From an uncultured bacterium (GTDB lineage Bacteria > Bacillota_I > Bacilli_A > RF39 > UBA660): a stretch of DNA of 48,001 nt. The stretch spans positions 1 through 48,001 of the forward strand of contig CAMPCD010000007.1 of NCBI GenBank assembly GCA_946643435.1. Reading direction: 5' to 3'. The first letter of the stretch is position 1, and every line of letters begins with the position of its first letter. Of the stretch, positions 1 to 10,000 are shown one piece after another. The notes beneath the pieces are model-generated. The model was given only the letters and a program-made list of their open reading frames with translations. It was not told the origin of the DNA and ran no database searches. Both the position numbers and the translations under genes were made by a program.

Positions 1-182
<182 letters not shown>

Positions 183-259
183 ATTATTTATATGATTTGA
201 TGAAAGCATTATCTTGTTTTTAAAGGACAAAATCAATAATTATTTATTTTGTAAAATTT

Positions 260-363
260 GATTGTGACGATAGCCTAGTGGAAACACCTCTTCCCATCCC
301 GAACAGAGAAGTTAAGCACTAGTACGCTGAAAATAGTGTAAGCGAAGATAAGGAGTTGCAATC
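260..363 (+). rRNA. 5S ribosomal RNA copy 1 (about 104 nt)
   Basis: cccatcccgaacagagaagttaagcac core; helix I gattg/caatc; directly followed by a T run. Confidence 0.93.
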
Positions 364-383
364 TTTTTTTTGTTTAAAAATAT

Positions 384-407
384 GGCTATCATTAGATAGC
401 CTTTTTT
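384..407 (+). terminator. Rho-independent terminator after 5S copy 1
   Basis: GGCTATC-atta-GATAGCC followed by TTTTTT. Confidence 0.75.
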
Positions 408-411
408 ATTT

Positions 412-441
412 GACAATAATCCTCTTAATATATATAATAAC
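412..441 (+). promoter_or_regulatory. Sigma70-type promoter
   Basis: TTGACA, 17-nt spacer, TATAAT upstream of the 473 ORF. Confidence 0.6.
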
Positions 442-472
442 TATCGTTCTATAAATAAAAAGGGGAATAATT

Positions 473-1003
473 ATGACTGAAGAAGAAGCAAAAGCTTTAT
501 ATATGAGATTACGTGAAATCTTAGCTGATAATAATGCTATTGAACATAAAGTGGTTAATATTCAAGAAAACACTGAAAGTCGTTTTATTAGTTCTTTTAT
601 ATCTATTTTCGTTGAACTACTTGTAATGATTTTAGGTATTACTTTATTTGATAGTTTTATAATTATAATTGTAATGTTATTAGCTTTAGGATATACAGCA
701 GGTTATACTATTTTAAAAGAAATAGATGATCAAAATGAAATATCATCTTTAATTGATAAAATGCAAGTTAATGTTGATTTATTAAAATCTATTACCGAAA
801 AGTTATCAGAATATGAAAATAGTGTAGATAATGTTCTTGAAGAAGATAATACAAAAGAATCTAATTTAAGAATTAATAATGTTCATATTGAAGGATTAGC
901 TAAAATTATAGATTTTAAGAAAGCATATAATTCTAGTCGTATTGTTTCTAGAAAAGAAAGACAAAATATTAGAACTAAACGAAAAAATAATATAAAACGT
1001 TAA
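473..1003 (+). CDS. Hypothetical membrane protein, 176 aa
   Basis: ORF with RBS (aaaagggg), two adjacent hydrophobic segments, basic C-terminus; lies between two 5S genes. Confidence 0.75.
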   Translation: MTEEEAKALYMRLREILADNNAIEHKVVNIQENTESRFISSFISIFVELLVMILGITLFDSFIIIIVMLLALGYTAGYTILKEIDDQNEISSLIDKMQVNVDLLKSITEKLSEYENSVDNVLEEDNTKESNLRINNVHIEGLAKIIDFKKAYNSSRIVSRKERQNIRTKRKNNIKR

Positions 1004-1011
1004 TATAACTA

Positions 1012-1040
1012 TTGCTTTTATTATAATTATTTTATATAAT
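1012..1040 (+). promoter_or_regulatory. Putative dedicated promoter of 5S copy 2
   Basis: TTGCTT (1012-1017), 17-nt spacer, TATAAT (1035-1040), 7 nt before the 5S 5' end. Confidence 0.6.
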
Positions 1041-1047
1041 CTTAATT

Positions 1048-1151
1048 GGTTGTGACGATAGCCTAGTGGAAACACCTCTTCCCATCCCGAACAGAGAAGT
1101 TAAGCACTAGTACGCTGAAAATAGTGTAAGCGAAAATAAGGAGTTGCAACC
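1048..1151 (+). rRNA. 5S ribosomal RNA copy 2 (about 104 nt)
   Basis: Nearly identical to copy 1; helix I ggttg/caacc; followed by TTTTTT. Confidence 0.92.
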
Positions 1152-1171
1152 TTTTTTGTGCAATTAAATAT

Positions 1172-1197
1172 GTCTACAAATATGTAGACTTTTTTTA
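1172..1197 (+). terminator. Rho-independent terminator
   Basis: GTCTAC-aaatat-GTAGAC then T run. Confidence 0.7.
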
Positions 1198-1338
1198 TTT
1201 ATTATTTTAAAGTTTATTATTTTTTAAATATTTATTATTGTTAATAAATATATGCTTTTAAACATTTTCAAAATGGTAGTAAATTATTATTGATATATAT
1301 AAAATTATATTGTTATAATTAATTATAGGTGATACATA

Positions 1339-1791
1339 ATGGATAATAAATACACATCAAGATGTGAAGAAGATACAATGGAGTTAGCTGAGAATATTGA
1401 ATCCGAAAAATTCCCAGGTATGGTAATTTGTTTAAATGGTGATTTAGGCTCAGGTAAAACAATGTTTGTTAAAGGATTTGCAAGATCATTAGGAATTAAT
1501 GAAAATATAACAAGTCCAACATTTAATATAGTTAAGGAATATGAATCAGGTGAAATGAAACTAAATCATATGGATGTTTATCGTATTGATGAAACTGATC
1601 AATCAATAGACTTCGAAGACTATTTCAACCAAGATGCTGTAACAATTATTGAATGGTCTGAGTTAATCCAAGATAAGTTACCTGATGAAAGATTAGATAT
1701 TACAATTAAAATCGTTAATGAAAATACTCGTTTATTCGTTCTTAAACCAAGAGGACATAAATACGAGGATGTAGTTAATTCAGTATTATAA
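1339..1791 (+). CDS. tsaE: tRNA t6A biosynthesis ATPase TsaE
   Basis: Walker A GDLGSGKTMFVKGFA, SPTFNIVKEY, HMDVYRID motifs. Confidence 0.93.
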   Translation: MDNKYTSRCEEDTMELAENIESEKFPGMVICLNGDLGSGKTMFVKGFARSLGINENITSPTFNIVKEYESGEMKLNHMDVYRIDETDQSIDFEDYFNQDAVTIIEWSELIQDKLPDERLDITIKIVNENTRLFVLKPRGHKYEDVVNSVL

Positions 1792-1792
1792 G

Positions 1793-1813
1793 AACACCGT
1801 ATGGTGTTTTTTT
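1793..1813 (+). terminator. Rho-independent terminator
   Basis: AACACC-gtat-GGTGTT plus T run after tsaE. Confidence 0.7.
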
Positions 1814-1888
1814 ATTGGTGTATAGTCTTTACTATATTTCTTTAAAAAGCCTTTTTACTATGTTATTCTATAATCAAGGAGCGATACT

Positions 1889-2149
1889 ATGGAAAACGAC
1901 AGATTTGGTGTTAAAGAATTATCTGATATGGATTTAATTCAACTATATAATTCAACTACTGATGAGTTAAATGAAGATATGGATTTATTAGATGATCCTA
2001 CTATAAGTTCTGAATTACAGAGCGAATTAAGAAATGATGATATTCCATATGCAAGAGAAAAACTTACTGCTATTGCTAATGAAATAGAAAAAAGAGGTAT
2101 TTCAATTCAAGAAGTAGGAGAACAATCACAAGGTATAGGAGGACGCTAG
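1889..2149 (+). CDS. Hypothetical protein, 86 aa
   Basis: ORF with aaggag RBS; acidic helical protein; located within the t6A gene cluster. Confidence 0.75.
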   Translation: MENDRFGVKELSDMDLIQLYNSTTDELNEDMDLLDDPTISSELQSELRNDDIPYAREKLTAIANEIEKRGISIQEVGEQSQGIGGR

Positions 2150-2224
2150 TCCTTTTTTTGTTTCTAACCGTGCTAACAATATTAAAATGTGCTATAATAC
2201 ATTTGTTGAAAAAGGGATGATACT

Positions 2225-2827
2225 ATGTATTCATTATTAATTGATACTCATGATATTAATTTATTAATTGCATTATATAAAGATGATGAAGTATTAGATA
2301 AAGAATCTAACAATACTAAAAATCATGCTAGTATTTGTATGCCAATTATAAATGATGTATTAACTAGAAATAATTTAGATGTTCATAACCTAGGAGAATT
2401 AATTGTTGTAATAGGTCCTGGATCTTTTACAGGGGTAAGAATAGGTGCAACTATAGGTAAGATGTTAGCATATACTTTAAATATTCCTATCAAGGTTATT
2501 ACTTCATTAGATATGTATGCTATATCTAATACTAGTAATACTAATAAACTAGTCTTAATAAGAGATTTAAAGGGCTCATATGGAGCATATTATACTTCTG
2601 ATAATAAAATAATCGATAATTACTTTTATAAGTCTACAGAGGCTTTAAATGAGTATTTAAAAGATAAAGAAGAATACATAATTGATAATGAAATAGATTT
2701 ATCTAAAGTTAAATTATTTGTTAATAACTTAGAAGTTATTAACCCTCATAAAGTTAATCCTATTTATATTAAAGAAATCGAGGCTAATAAAGATGGTAAG
2801 AGAAGCATTGAACCAAGATTTCAATAG
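2225..2827 (+). CDS. tsaB: tRNA t6A biosynthesis protein TsaB
   Basis: LLIDT start, VVIGPGSFTGVRIGATIGKMLAY motif; upstream of rimI and tsaD. Confidence 0.9.
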   Translation: MYSLLIDTHDINLLIALYKDDEVLDKESNNTKNHASICMPIINDVLTRNNLDVHNLGELIVVIGPGSFTGVRIGATIGKMLAYTLNIPIKVITSLDMYAISNTSNTNKLVLIRDLKGSYGAYYTSDNKIIDNYFYKSTEALNEYLKDKEEYIIDNEIDLSKVKLFVNNLEVINPHKVNPIYIKEIEANKDGKRSIEPRFQ

Positions 2828-3212
2828 AATAAATGAAATTGGATTGTTGATAAAAGAAAACTTTTCAACAGTTTATAAAATAGATGAAGATATTAAACAT
2901 GACTATGTTCATATATATGTATATGAAGAAAACAATAATATATTAGGTTTTATTCAAATTGAAGAGCATTTTGAAATAACAGATATTATTAATATTGCTG
3001 TTGATAAAGATTATCAAGGAAAAGGTATAGGAAAAGAATTAATCCAATATGTTATAGATAATACTAAGTCTGAAAAAATAATGTTAGAAGTTAAAGCTAA
3101 CAATGATCCAGCTATTAGTTTATATACTAATATGGGATTTAAACAAATACATATTAGACCTAAGTATTATGAAGGTAATATAGATGCCATCATTATGGAA
3201 AGGAGTGTCTAG
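2793..3212 (+). CDS. rimI: GNAT N-acetyltransferase, RimI-like
   Basis: GNAT motif A DKDYQGKGIGKELIQYVID; overlaps tsaB, adjacent to tsaD. Confidence 0.85.
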   Translation: MVREALNQDFNRINEIGLLIKENFSTVYKIDEDIKHDYVHIYVYEENNNILGFIQIEEHFEITDIINIAVDKDYQGKGIGKELIQYVIDNTKSEKIMLEVKANNDPAISLYTNMGFKQIHIRPKYYEGNIDAIIMERSV

Positions 3213-4223
3213 ATGAAAGATGTATTTATTTTAGGTATTGAATCTTCTTGTGATGAAACAAGTATGTCTATTATTAAGAATGGATGTGAAGAAGTCGCTA
3301 CAACTGTATTAACTCAAATGGACACTCATGCTGAATATGGTGGAGTTGTTCCTGAAATTGCATCACGTATGCATACAGAAAATATTACTATTGTATTAGA
3401 AGATTTATTAAAGAAATCTAATATGACTATAGATCAAGTAGATGCTATTGCAGTTACATATGGTCCGGGTCTATTAGGCTCATTATTAGTTGGTGTTGAA
3501 GCAGCTAAAGTATTATCTTTAGTTTATAATAAACCATTAATAGCTACACATCATATAGCAGGTCATATATATGCTAATAACTTAGTTAAACCAATAGAAT
3601 TTCCTAGTTTAGCTCTTGTTGTATCAGGAGGTCATACAGAACTTGTTCTAATGGAAGCTGATTATAAGTTTAAAGTATTAGGTTCAACTAAAGATGATGC
3701 TATAGGTGAAGTATATGATAAAGTTGCAAGAGTATTGGATTTACCATATCCAGGTGGACCTAATGTTGAAAAATATGCAAAACAAGGTAATCATACATAT
3801 GATTTACCAATACCTATGAATAATAAAGAATTAGAATTCTCATACTCTGGTTTAAAGTCAGCAGTTATTAACATTAAACATAATGCTGAACAAAGAGGAG
3901 AAGAAATCAATAAATATGATTTAGCTAGATCTTTCCAAGATGTAGCTATTGATGAATTAGTAAGAAAGACAAGAATTGCATTACATGAATATAAAGATAC
4001 TATAAAAGGTGTAATAGTTGCTGGTGGTGTTTCAGCTAATTCATTCTTAAGAGAAGAAATGCAAAAACTATGTAATGAAGAGAATGTAGATTTATGTATT
4101 CCTCCTATGAAGTATTGTACAGATAATGCTGCTATGATAGCATGTGCTGCATATCCTAAATACTTAAAAGGTGAATTCTCTGATTTATCATTAGATGCAA
4201 AGAGTTCTGTAGAGTTATACTAA
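3213..4223 (+). CDS. tsaD: tRNA t6A transferase TsaD
   Basis: ILGIESSCDETS, THHIAGHIYAN, VSGGHTELV, AGGVSANSFLREE motifs. Confidence 0.97.
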   Translation: MKDVFILGIESSCDETSMSIIKNGCEEVATTVLTQMDTHAEYGGVVPEIASRMHTENITIVLEDLLKKSNMTIDQVDAIAVTYGPGLLGSLLVGVEAAKVLSLVYNKPLIATHHIAGHIYANNLVKPIEFPSLALVVSGGHTELVLMEADYKFKVLGSTKDDAIGEVYDKVARVLDLPYPGGPNVEKYAKQGNHTYDLPIPMNNKELEFSYSGLKSAVINIKHNAEQRGEEINKYDLARSFQDVAIDELVRKTRIALHEYKDTIKGVIVAGGVSANSFLREEMQKLCNEENVDLCIPPMKYCTDNAAMIACAAYPKYLKGEFSDLSLDAKSSVELY

Positions 4224-4234
4224 GAACTCTTTTT
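4211..4234 (+). terminator. Terminator overlapping tsaD stop codon
   Basis: AGAGTT-atactaag-AACTCT plus T run; TAA lies in the loop. Confidence 0.65.
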
Positions 4235-4286
4235 ATTTACTTTTTAGAGTCTTAGATGTATTCTATAAGTGGAAAGAAGGTTTTTT

Positions 4287-4547
4287 ATGGAAAATGATAA
4301 AGAATTGGTAACGACACTTTATAGATATGCATCAAGAACCAGACTTACTTGTAATGTAATTGCAGGAATATGTGGAGTAACTGCTTTTATTCTATTGATC
4401 GCAGGAATGTGTGATGAAGAAGAATGTTTATATTTCTTCCCAGCATTTGCTGTAGCTGCATTAAGTGCTTATGGATCAGGATTCTTAATGTACATTAATT
4501 ACAGTTGGAAAGCTTCATTATTAAAAAATATAACTAAACAAAAATAA
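4287..4547 (+). CDS. Small membrane protein (ORF track start 4269; likely start 4287)
   Basis: RBS aaagaagg precedes ATG at 4287; two hydrophobic segments. Confidence 0.6.
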   Translation: MENDKELVTTLYRYASRTRLTCNVIAGICGVTAFILLIAGMCDEEECLYFFPAFAVAALSAYGSGFLMYINYSWKASLLKNITKQK

Positions 4548-4637
4548 TGTATAAGAATAGTTGTAAAGGACTATTCTTTTATTATTTATTAGCCTATTTA
4601 AATGGTATAATATTAATATAATAGGGAAGTGGTTAAT

Positions 4638-6929
4638 GTGGTAACTAGAACAGAAGTTGAACAACTTAATAAATATTTTAATTTAGTAAATTATATGTCT
4701 GTAGGACAATTATATTTATTAGATAATCCATTATTAAAAAGAAAATTAAATATGAAAGATGTTAAACCAAGATTAGTTGGACACTGGGGAACTGTTCCTG
4801 GTCAAAACTTTATTCTTATGCATTGTAATAGAGTAATATCTAAATATGGATTAGATATGATGTATATAATTGGACCTGGTCATGGTGGTGAAGCAGAAGT
4901 AACTAATGCTTACTTAGATGGAACATATCAAGAAGTATATGAAGGTTTTCCTCAAAATGAAGAAGGATTAAAACGTTTATTTAAGCAATTCTCATTCCCA
5001 GGTGGAGTATCTTCACATGTATCTCCTGAATGTCCTGGATCAATACATGAAGGTGGGGAATTAGGTTATTCACTTGTTCATTCAATTGGTGCAGTATTAG
5101 ATAATCCAAATCTAATTTGTACATGTGTTGTAGGTGATGGTGAAGCTGAAACAGGACCACTTGCAACAGGATGGAATGTTAATAAATTTATTAATCCTAT
5201 CACTGATGGTGTAGTATTACCTATCTTACATTTAAATGGATATAAGATATCTAACCCTACAGTATTAGGTAAGATGGATCATGAACATTTAACTGATTTA
5301 TTCAGAGGTTACAATTGGAATCCTTACTTTGTTGAAGGTGATGATATTAACCAAATGAATGAAGATATGGCTAATACCATGGATAAAGTTATAACTGAAA
5401 TAAAAGAATTAAAGAAAAAAGCTATTAATACAGAAGTATTAGAGAATTATAGATGGCCTATGATAATTCTACGTACACCTAAAGGCTGGACTGGACCTAA
5501 AGAAGTAGAAGGATCATTTAAAGCACATCAAATTCCTTTTACTATAGATAAAGAAGAAGATTTAAAGAAATTAGATAATTGGTTAAAATCATATAAACCA
5601 GAAGAATTATTCAATGATGATGGTTCTCCAATGGAAGAAATAGTATCATTCTTACCTAAAGGTAATAAGAGAATGAGTGCAAGACCAGAAGCTAATGGTG
5701 GAAAGATTTTAAGAGAATTAGTATTACCTGATATTAAAGATTATATGATTGAAGAAAATCATGGTAAAGTTGAAGCATCAGATATGATGGAATTAGGTAA
5801 ATATTTAAGAGATGTAATAAAACTAAATGAAGCTAATAAAAACTTTAGAATATTCTGCCCAGATGAAGCTTTATCAAATAGATTAAATCATGTATTTGAA
5901 TCTACTAATAGACAATGGTTATCATCTATAAATGAAGATGTTGATGAACACTTAGCTCCATATGGTAGAGTATTAGATTCATATCTTTCTGAACATTTTG
6001 CTGAAGGTGCATTAGAAGCTTATCTATTAACTGGTAGACATGGCGTTTTTGCTTCATATGAATCATTTGCTAGAGTTATTGATTCAATGGTATCTCAATT
6101 TGGTAAATGGCTTAAAATGTGTTCTGAACTTGATTGGAGAGAAGATATAAGTGCATTAAATATTATTCTTACATCTCATTGTTGGCAACAAGACCATAAT
6201 GGATATACACACCAAGAACCAGGATTTATAAATCATGTATTAAATAGAAAAAGAGATATGGTATCAGTATATTTACCATATGATGCTAACTCTTTAATAT
6301 ATGTTATGAATAAATGCTTACAAGATAAAAATAAGATTAATACAATAGTTGCATCTAAACATCCAAGACTTCAATGGTTAAATTATGAAGAAACTATTAA
6401 TCATTGTCAAAATGGAATAGGTATATTTGATTTTGCATCTGATGAGAATCCTGATATAGTATTAGGATGTGCTGGAGATACTCCAACACTTGAAGTATTA
6501 GCTGCATCTAAAATGTTAAGAGAACATGGTATTAAAGTTAGAGTAGTTAATGTAGTAGATTTATTAAAACTAGAAAATATATCAGAAGATAATTACAATG
6601 ATTTATTTACTACTGATAAACCTATTATATTTAACTTCCATGGTTATACTAATGTAGTAGAAGAATTAATATATGAAAGAACTCATAGATTTGATATTAT
6701 CCATGGATATGAAGAAGAAGGTACTATTACATCTCCATTTGATATGAGAGTATTAAATAAGATTGATAGATATCATCTTGTATTAGATGCTTTAAGATTA
6801 TTAGATAACTATAATGATGATACTTTAAAATTAAAAGAACACTGTGAAAAAACATTAGTTGAACATACTAATAAAATATATACAGATGGTCAAGAAATAG
6901 AAGAAGTATTAAATTTTAAATTTGATTAA
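4638..6929 (+). CDS. xfp: Xylulose-5-phosphate/fructose-6-phosphate phosphoketolase (GTG start, likely 4638)
   Basis: GHWGTVPGQNFI, YIIGPGHGGEA, FSFPGGVSSHVSPECPGSIHEGGELGYSL, GDGEAETGP, SHCWQQDHNGYTHQEPG. Confidence 0.97.
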   Translation: MVTRTEVEQLNKYFNLVNYMSVGQLYLLDNPLLKRKLNMKDVKPRLVGHWGTVPGQNFILMHCNRVISKYGLDMMYIIGPGHGGEAEVTNAYLDGTYQEVYEGFPQNEEGLKRLFKQFSFPGGVSSHVSPECPGSIHEGGELGYSLVHSIGAVLDNPNLICTCVVGDGEAETGPLATGWNVNKFINPITDGVVLPILHLNGYKISNPTVLGKMDHEHLTDLFRGYNWNPYFVEGDDINQMNEDMANTMDKVITEIKELKKKAINTEVLENYRWPMIILRTPKGWTGPKEVEGSFKAHQIPFTIDKEEDLKKLDNWLKSYKPEELFNDDGSPMEEIVSFLPKGNKRMSARPEANGGKILRELVLPDIKDYMIEENHGKVEASDMMELGKYLRDVIKLNEANKNFRIFCPDEALSNRLNHVFESTNRQWLSSINEDVDEHLAPYGRVLDSYLSEHFAEGALEAYLLTGRHGVFASYESFARVIDSMVSQFGKWLKMCSELDWREDISALNIILTSHCWQQDHNGYTHQEPGFINHVLNRKRDMVSVYLPYDANSLIYVMNKCLQDKNKINTIVASKHPRLQWLNYEETINHCQNGIGIFDFASDENPDIVLGCAGDTPTLEVLAASKMLREHGIKVRVVNVVDLLKLENISEDNYNDLFTTDKPIIFNFHGYTNVVEELIYERTHRFDIIHGYEEEGTITSPFDMRVLNKIDRYHLVLDALRLLDNYNDDTLKLKEHCEKTLVEHTNKIYTDGQEIEEVLNFKFD

Positions 6930-6932
6930 AAG

Positions 6933-6958
6933 AACTATCACTTATGTGATAGTTTTTT
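6933..6958 (+). terminator. Rho-independent terminator
   Basis: AACTATCAC-ttat-GTGATAGTT plus T run. Confidence 0.75.
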
Positions 6959-7014
6959 ATTTAATATTGTTTATAAAAATGATATAATCTTATATAGAAT
7001 AGAAGGTGGGAAAT

Positions 7015-10000
7015 ATGAAATTAATTATCTTAGATGAATTGGCTTTAAAATCATATGAGTTACCATCTTCTCAAAAAACTTTTAATATTAATTATAGGAA
7101 TGAAATAATAACTGTTAATAAACAAAATGATAAATGGTTTTTATCATCTTCTAAAAATATGGATATATCTTTAAATGGTCAATTAGTAGATAAAGTAGAA
7201 TTAAATGACTACACTATATTTACTATTCATCATAAAGTTGTTAATAAGGAAGTAACTGTTATTGCTTCTCCTGGTATAGATAAATATTCAGTTTGTTCAA
7301 TAACTGAACTATCAGAAGTTACTATAGGTATGTCTAATAATACAACTATTCAATATGGTGATGGATTAATTAAAGATCCTCATGCATCTATTAAAATAGC
7401 AAATGATACAGGAGTAATTACAGCAGCTGAAAATGCTTTAGTTTATGTTAATAATAAAGCGATTAAATCCCAAACATTAAAACTTGGTGATGTAATATTT
7501 ATATACGGCTTAAGGATTATTTGGATGGGTAACTTTATTAAAGTTAATAATCCATCTAATAAAGTTACATTAAATGGATTACAAGCAAGTAATTTAGTAT
7601 TTCAAGAAGCTGATAAATACACTAAAGTAACTGAATCTGAAAGAAATACAAAGTTGTATGATGAATCTCAATTATTTTTCCATACACCAACTCAAAGTAC
7701 TTTTATTAAAAATGTAGATATTCATATTGAAACCCCACCTGATAAAGAAAAATATGAATCTCTACCAATTATCTTTACTTTAGGTACTTCCATGGTAGTT
7801 GCTGCATCTGCTGGTATGTCTGGTATAAATGCTGTAAGAAACATGATGGCAGGTGAAGGAGATAAGTTAACTAATTACTTAGAAATAGGTATTGCAGGTT
7901 TAATGTTATTTTCATGTATATTCATGCCTATACTTTTAGATTTATATCAAAAACATGTTTCAAACAAAAAAGAAAGATTAAGACAAAAGAGATATAAAAA
8001 ATATTTAGAGACTAAAAAGAATGAAATAGATTTAGCTATTAAATCTCAATCTAATATCTTAAATGATAAACATTTACCTATAGATAAAGTAGAAAAACAA
8101 ATGTTATCTAAAGGCTATGCTTTCTGGAGTAGAGAAATAATTGATCCTGATTTCTTATCAGTTAGATTAGGTGTTGGTAATGTTCCCGCATCATTACATG
8201 TTGGAGCTAATCTTGAAGAGTTTAATCTATATGATGATAATCTAAAAGATATGGTAGCTGATATGGTTAATAAAAATTATGAGCTACCTAATGTTCCAAT
8301 TAGTATTTCATTATTAAATAATAGAATCACTCCTATTGTTAATGAAACTAATAAAGTTTATGAATATATTAATACTATCATGTTACAATTATTATTCTAC
8401 TATAGTTCAATAGATTTAAAGATAGTATTAATTACTAAAGAAGAGAATAAAGATAAATGGGATTATTTAAAATATACTACTCATAACTGGAATGCTAATC
8501 ATGATAAGAGATTGTTTGCAGTTGATGAAAATGAAATAAATCAATTATCTATGTATTTAGAGCAAGAATATAAAAGAAGAATTGAAGTAACTTCTGTTTA
8601 TCAAGCTGATGACAATAATGACATTAATAAAAATGAATTATATAAAAAGTTTGATGATTATTATTTAATAGTTACTGATGATTATAATTCTATTAAGAGT
8701 ATTCCTTTTATTAATAAAGTAATTAATTCAGGTGTTAATTTAGGATTCTCTTTATTAGTATTTGCTAATAGTATTAAGAATATTCCAAGTAGATTAGACA
8801 AGTTCGTAGTAATAAGAGATGAAATATCAGGTTTATTTGATAAGAATGTTATAGATGGTACTAATGTATCATTTAGAGCAGATTATTTATCTAATAATGA
8901 TATAGCTGCATATTCTAGAGTAGCTGCTAATATACCTGTAGCATCACATGATGTTGAATCATCTATTCCTACATCATTAGGATTCCTAGAAATGTATAAT
9001 GTTGGAAAGATAGAACATTTAAATATCACTACTAGATGGAAAGATAATGATCCTACAACATCTTTAAATGCTCCTTTAGGAATGCAAAAGAATCATAAAT
9101 TAATAGGTTTAGACTTACATGAAAAAGCTCATGGACCACATGGTTTAATTGCTGGTTCTACTGGTTCAGGTAAATCTGAATTTATCATGACATTAATATT
9201 ATCTCTTGCGATTAATTACCATCCATATGAAGTACAATTTGTACTTATTGATTATAAAGGTGGAGGACTAGCTGGAGCTTTTGAAAAGAGAGATAAGAAT
9301 ATAAAGATTCCACATCTAGTTGGTACAATAACTAACTTAGATAAATCTGAAATGCATAGAACTTTAGTGTCTATCAAATCTGAACTTGAAAGAAGACAAA
9401 GAGTATTTAATGAAGCAAGAGATGTAGCTGGTGGAGGTACTATTGATATTTATAAATATCAAAGATTATATCGTGAAGGTAAAGTATCTGAACCTATGGC
9501 ACATCTAATCATAATAAGTGATGAGTTTGCTGAGTTAAAACAACAACAACCTGAATTCATGGATGAATTAGTATCAACTGCTCGTATTGGTCGTTCATTA
9601 GGTGTTCATTTAATACTTGCAACTCAAAAACCTGCAGGTGTTGTAAATGATCAAATCTGGTCTAACTCAAGATTTAAGGTTTGTTTAAAAGTTCAATCAT
9701 CGGAAGACTCTGTTGAAGTATTAAAAAGAGATGATGCTTCTAAGATTAAAGAAGCTGGTAGATTCTACTTACAAGTAGGTAATGATGAAATATTTGAATT
9801 AGGACAATCAGCATGGTCTGGTGAAAAATATGTTCCTAAAGATGTAATATTATCAAAAGTAAATGATTCAATTGATTTTGTTAATAATGAAGGTACTATT
9901 ATTAAATCAGTTGTGGATGAAGTAAAATCTGATAAAGTTGATTGTGGAGATCAATTATCTAATATAGTTGATTACTTATATCAAACAGCTGTTAATGAAA

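Noticed and set aside
4981-5166. 61-aa minus-strand ORF
   Set aside because: Antisense shadow inside the phosphoketolase gene.
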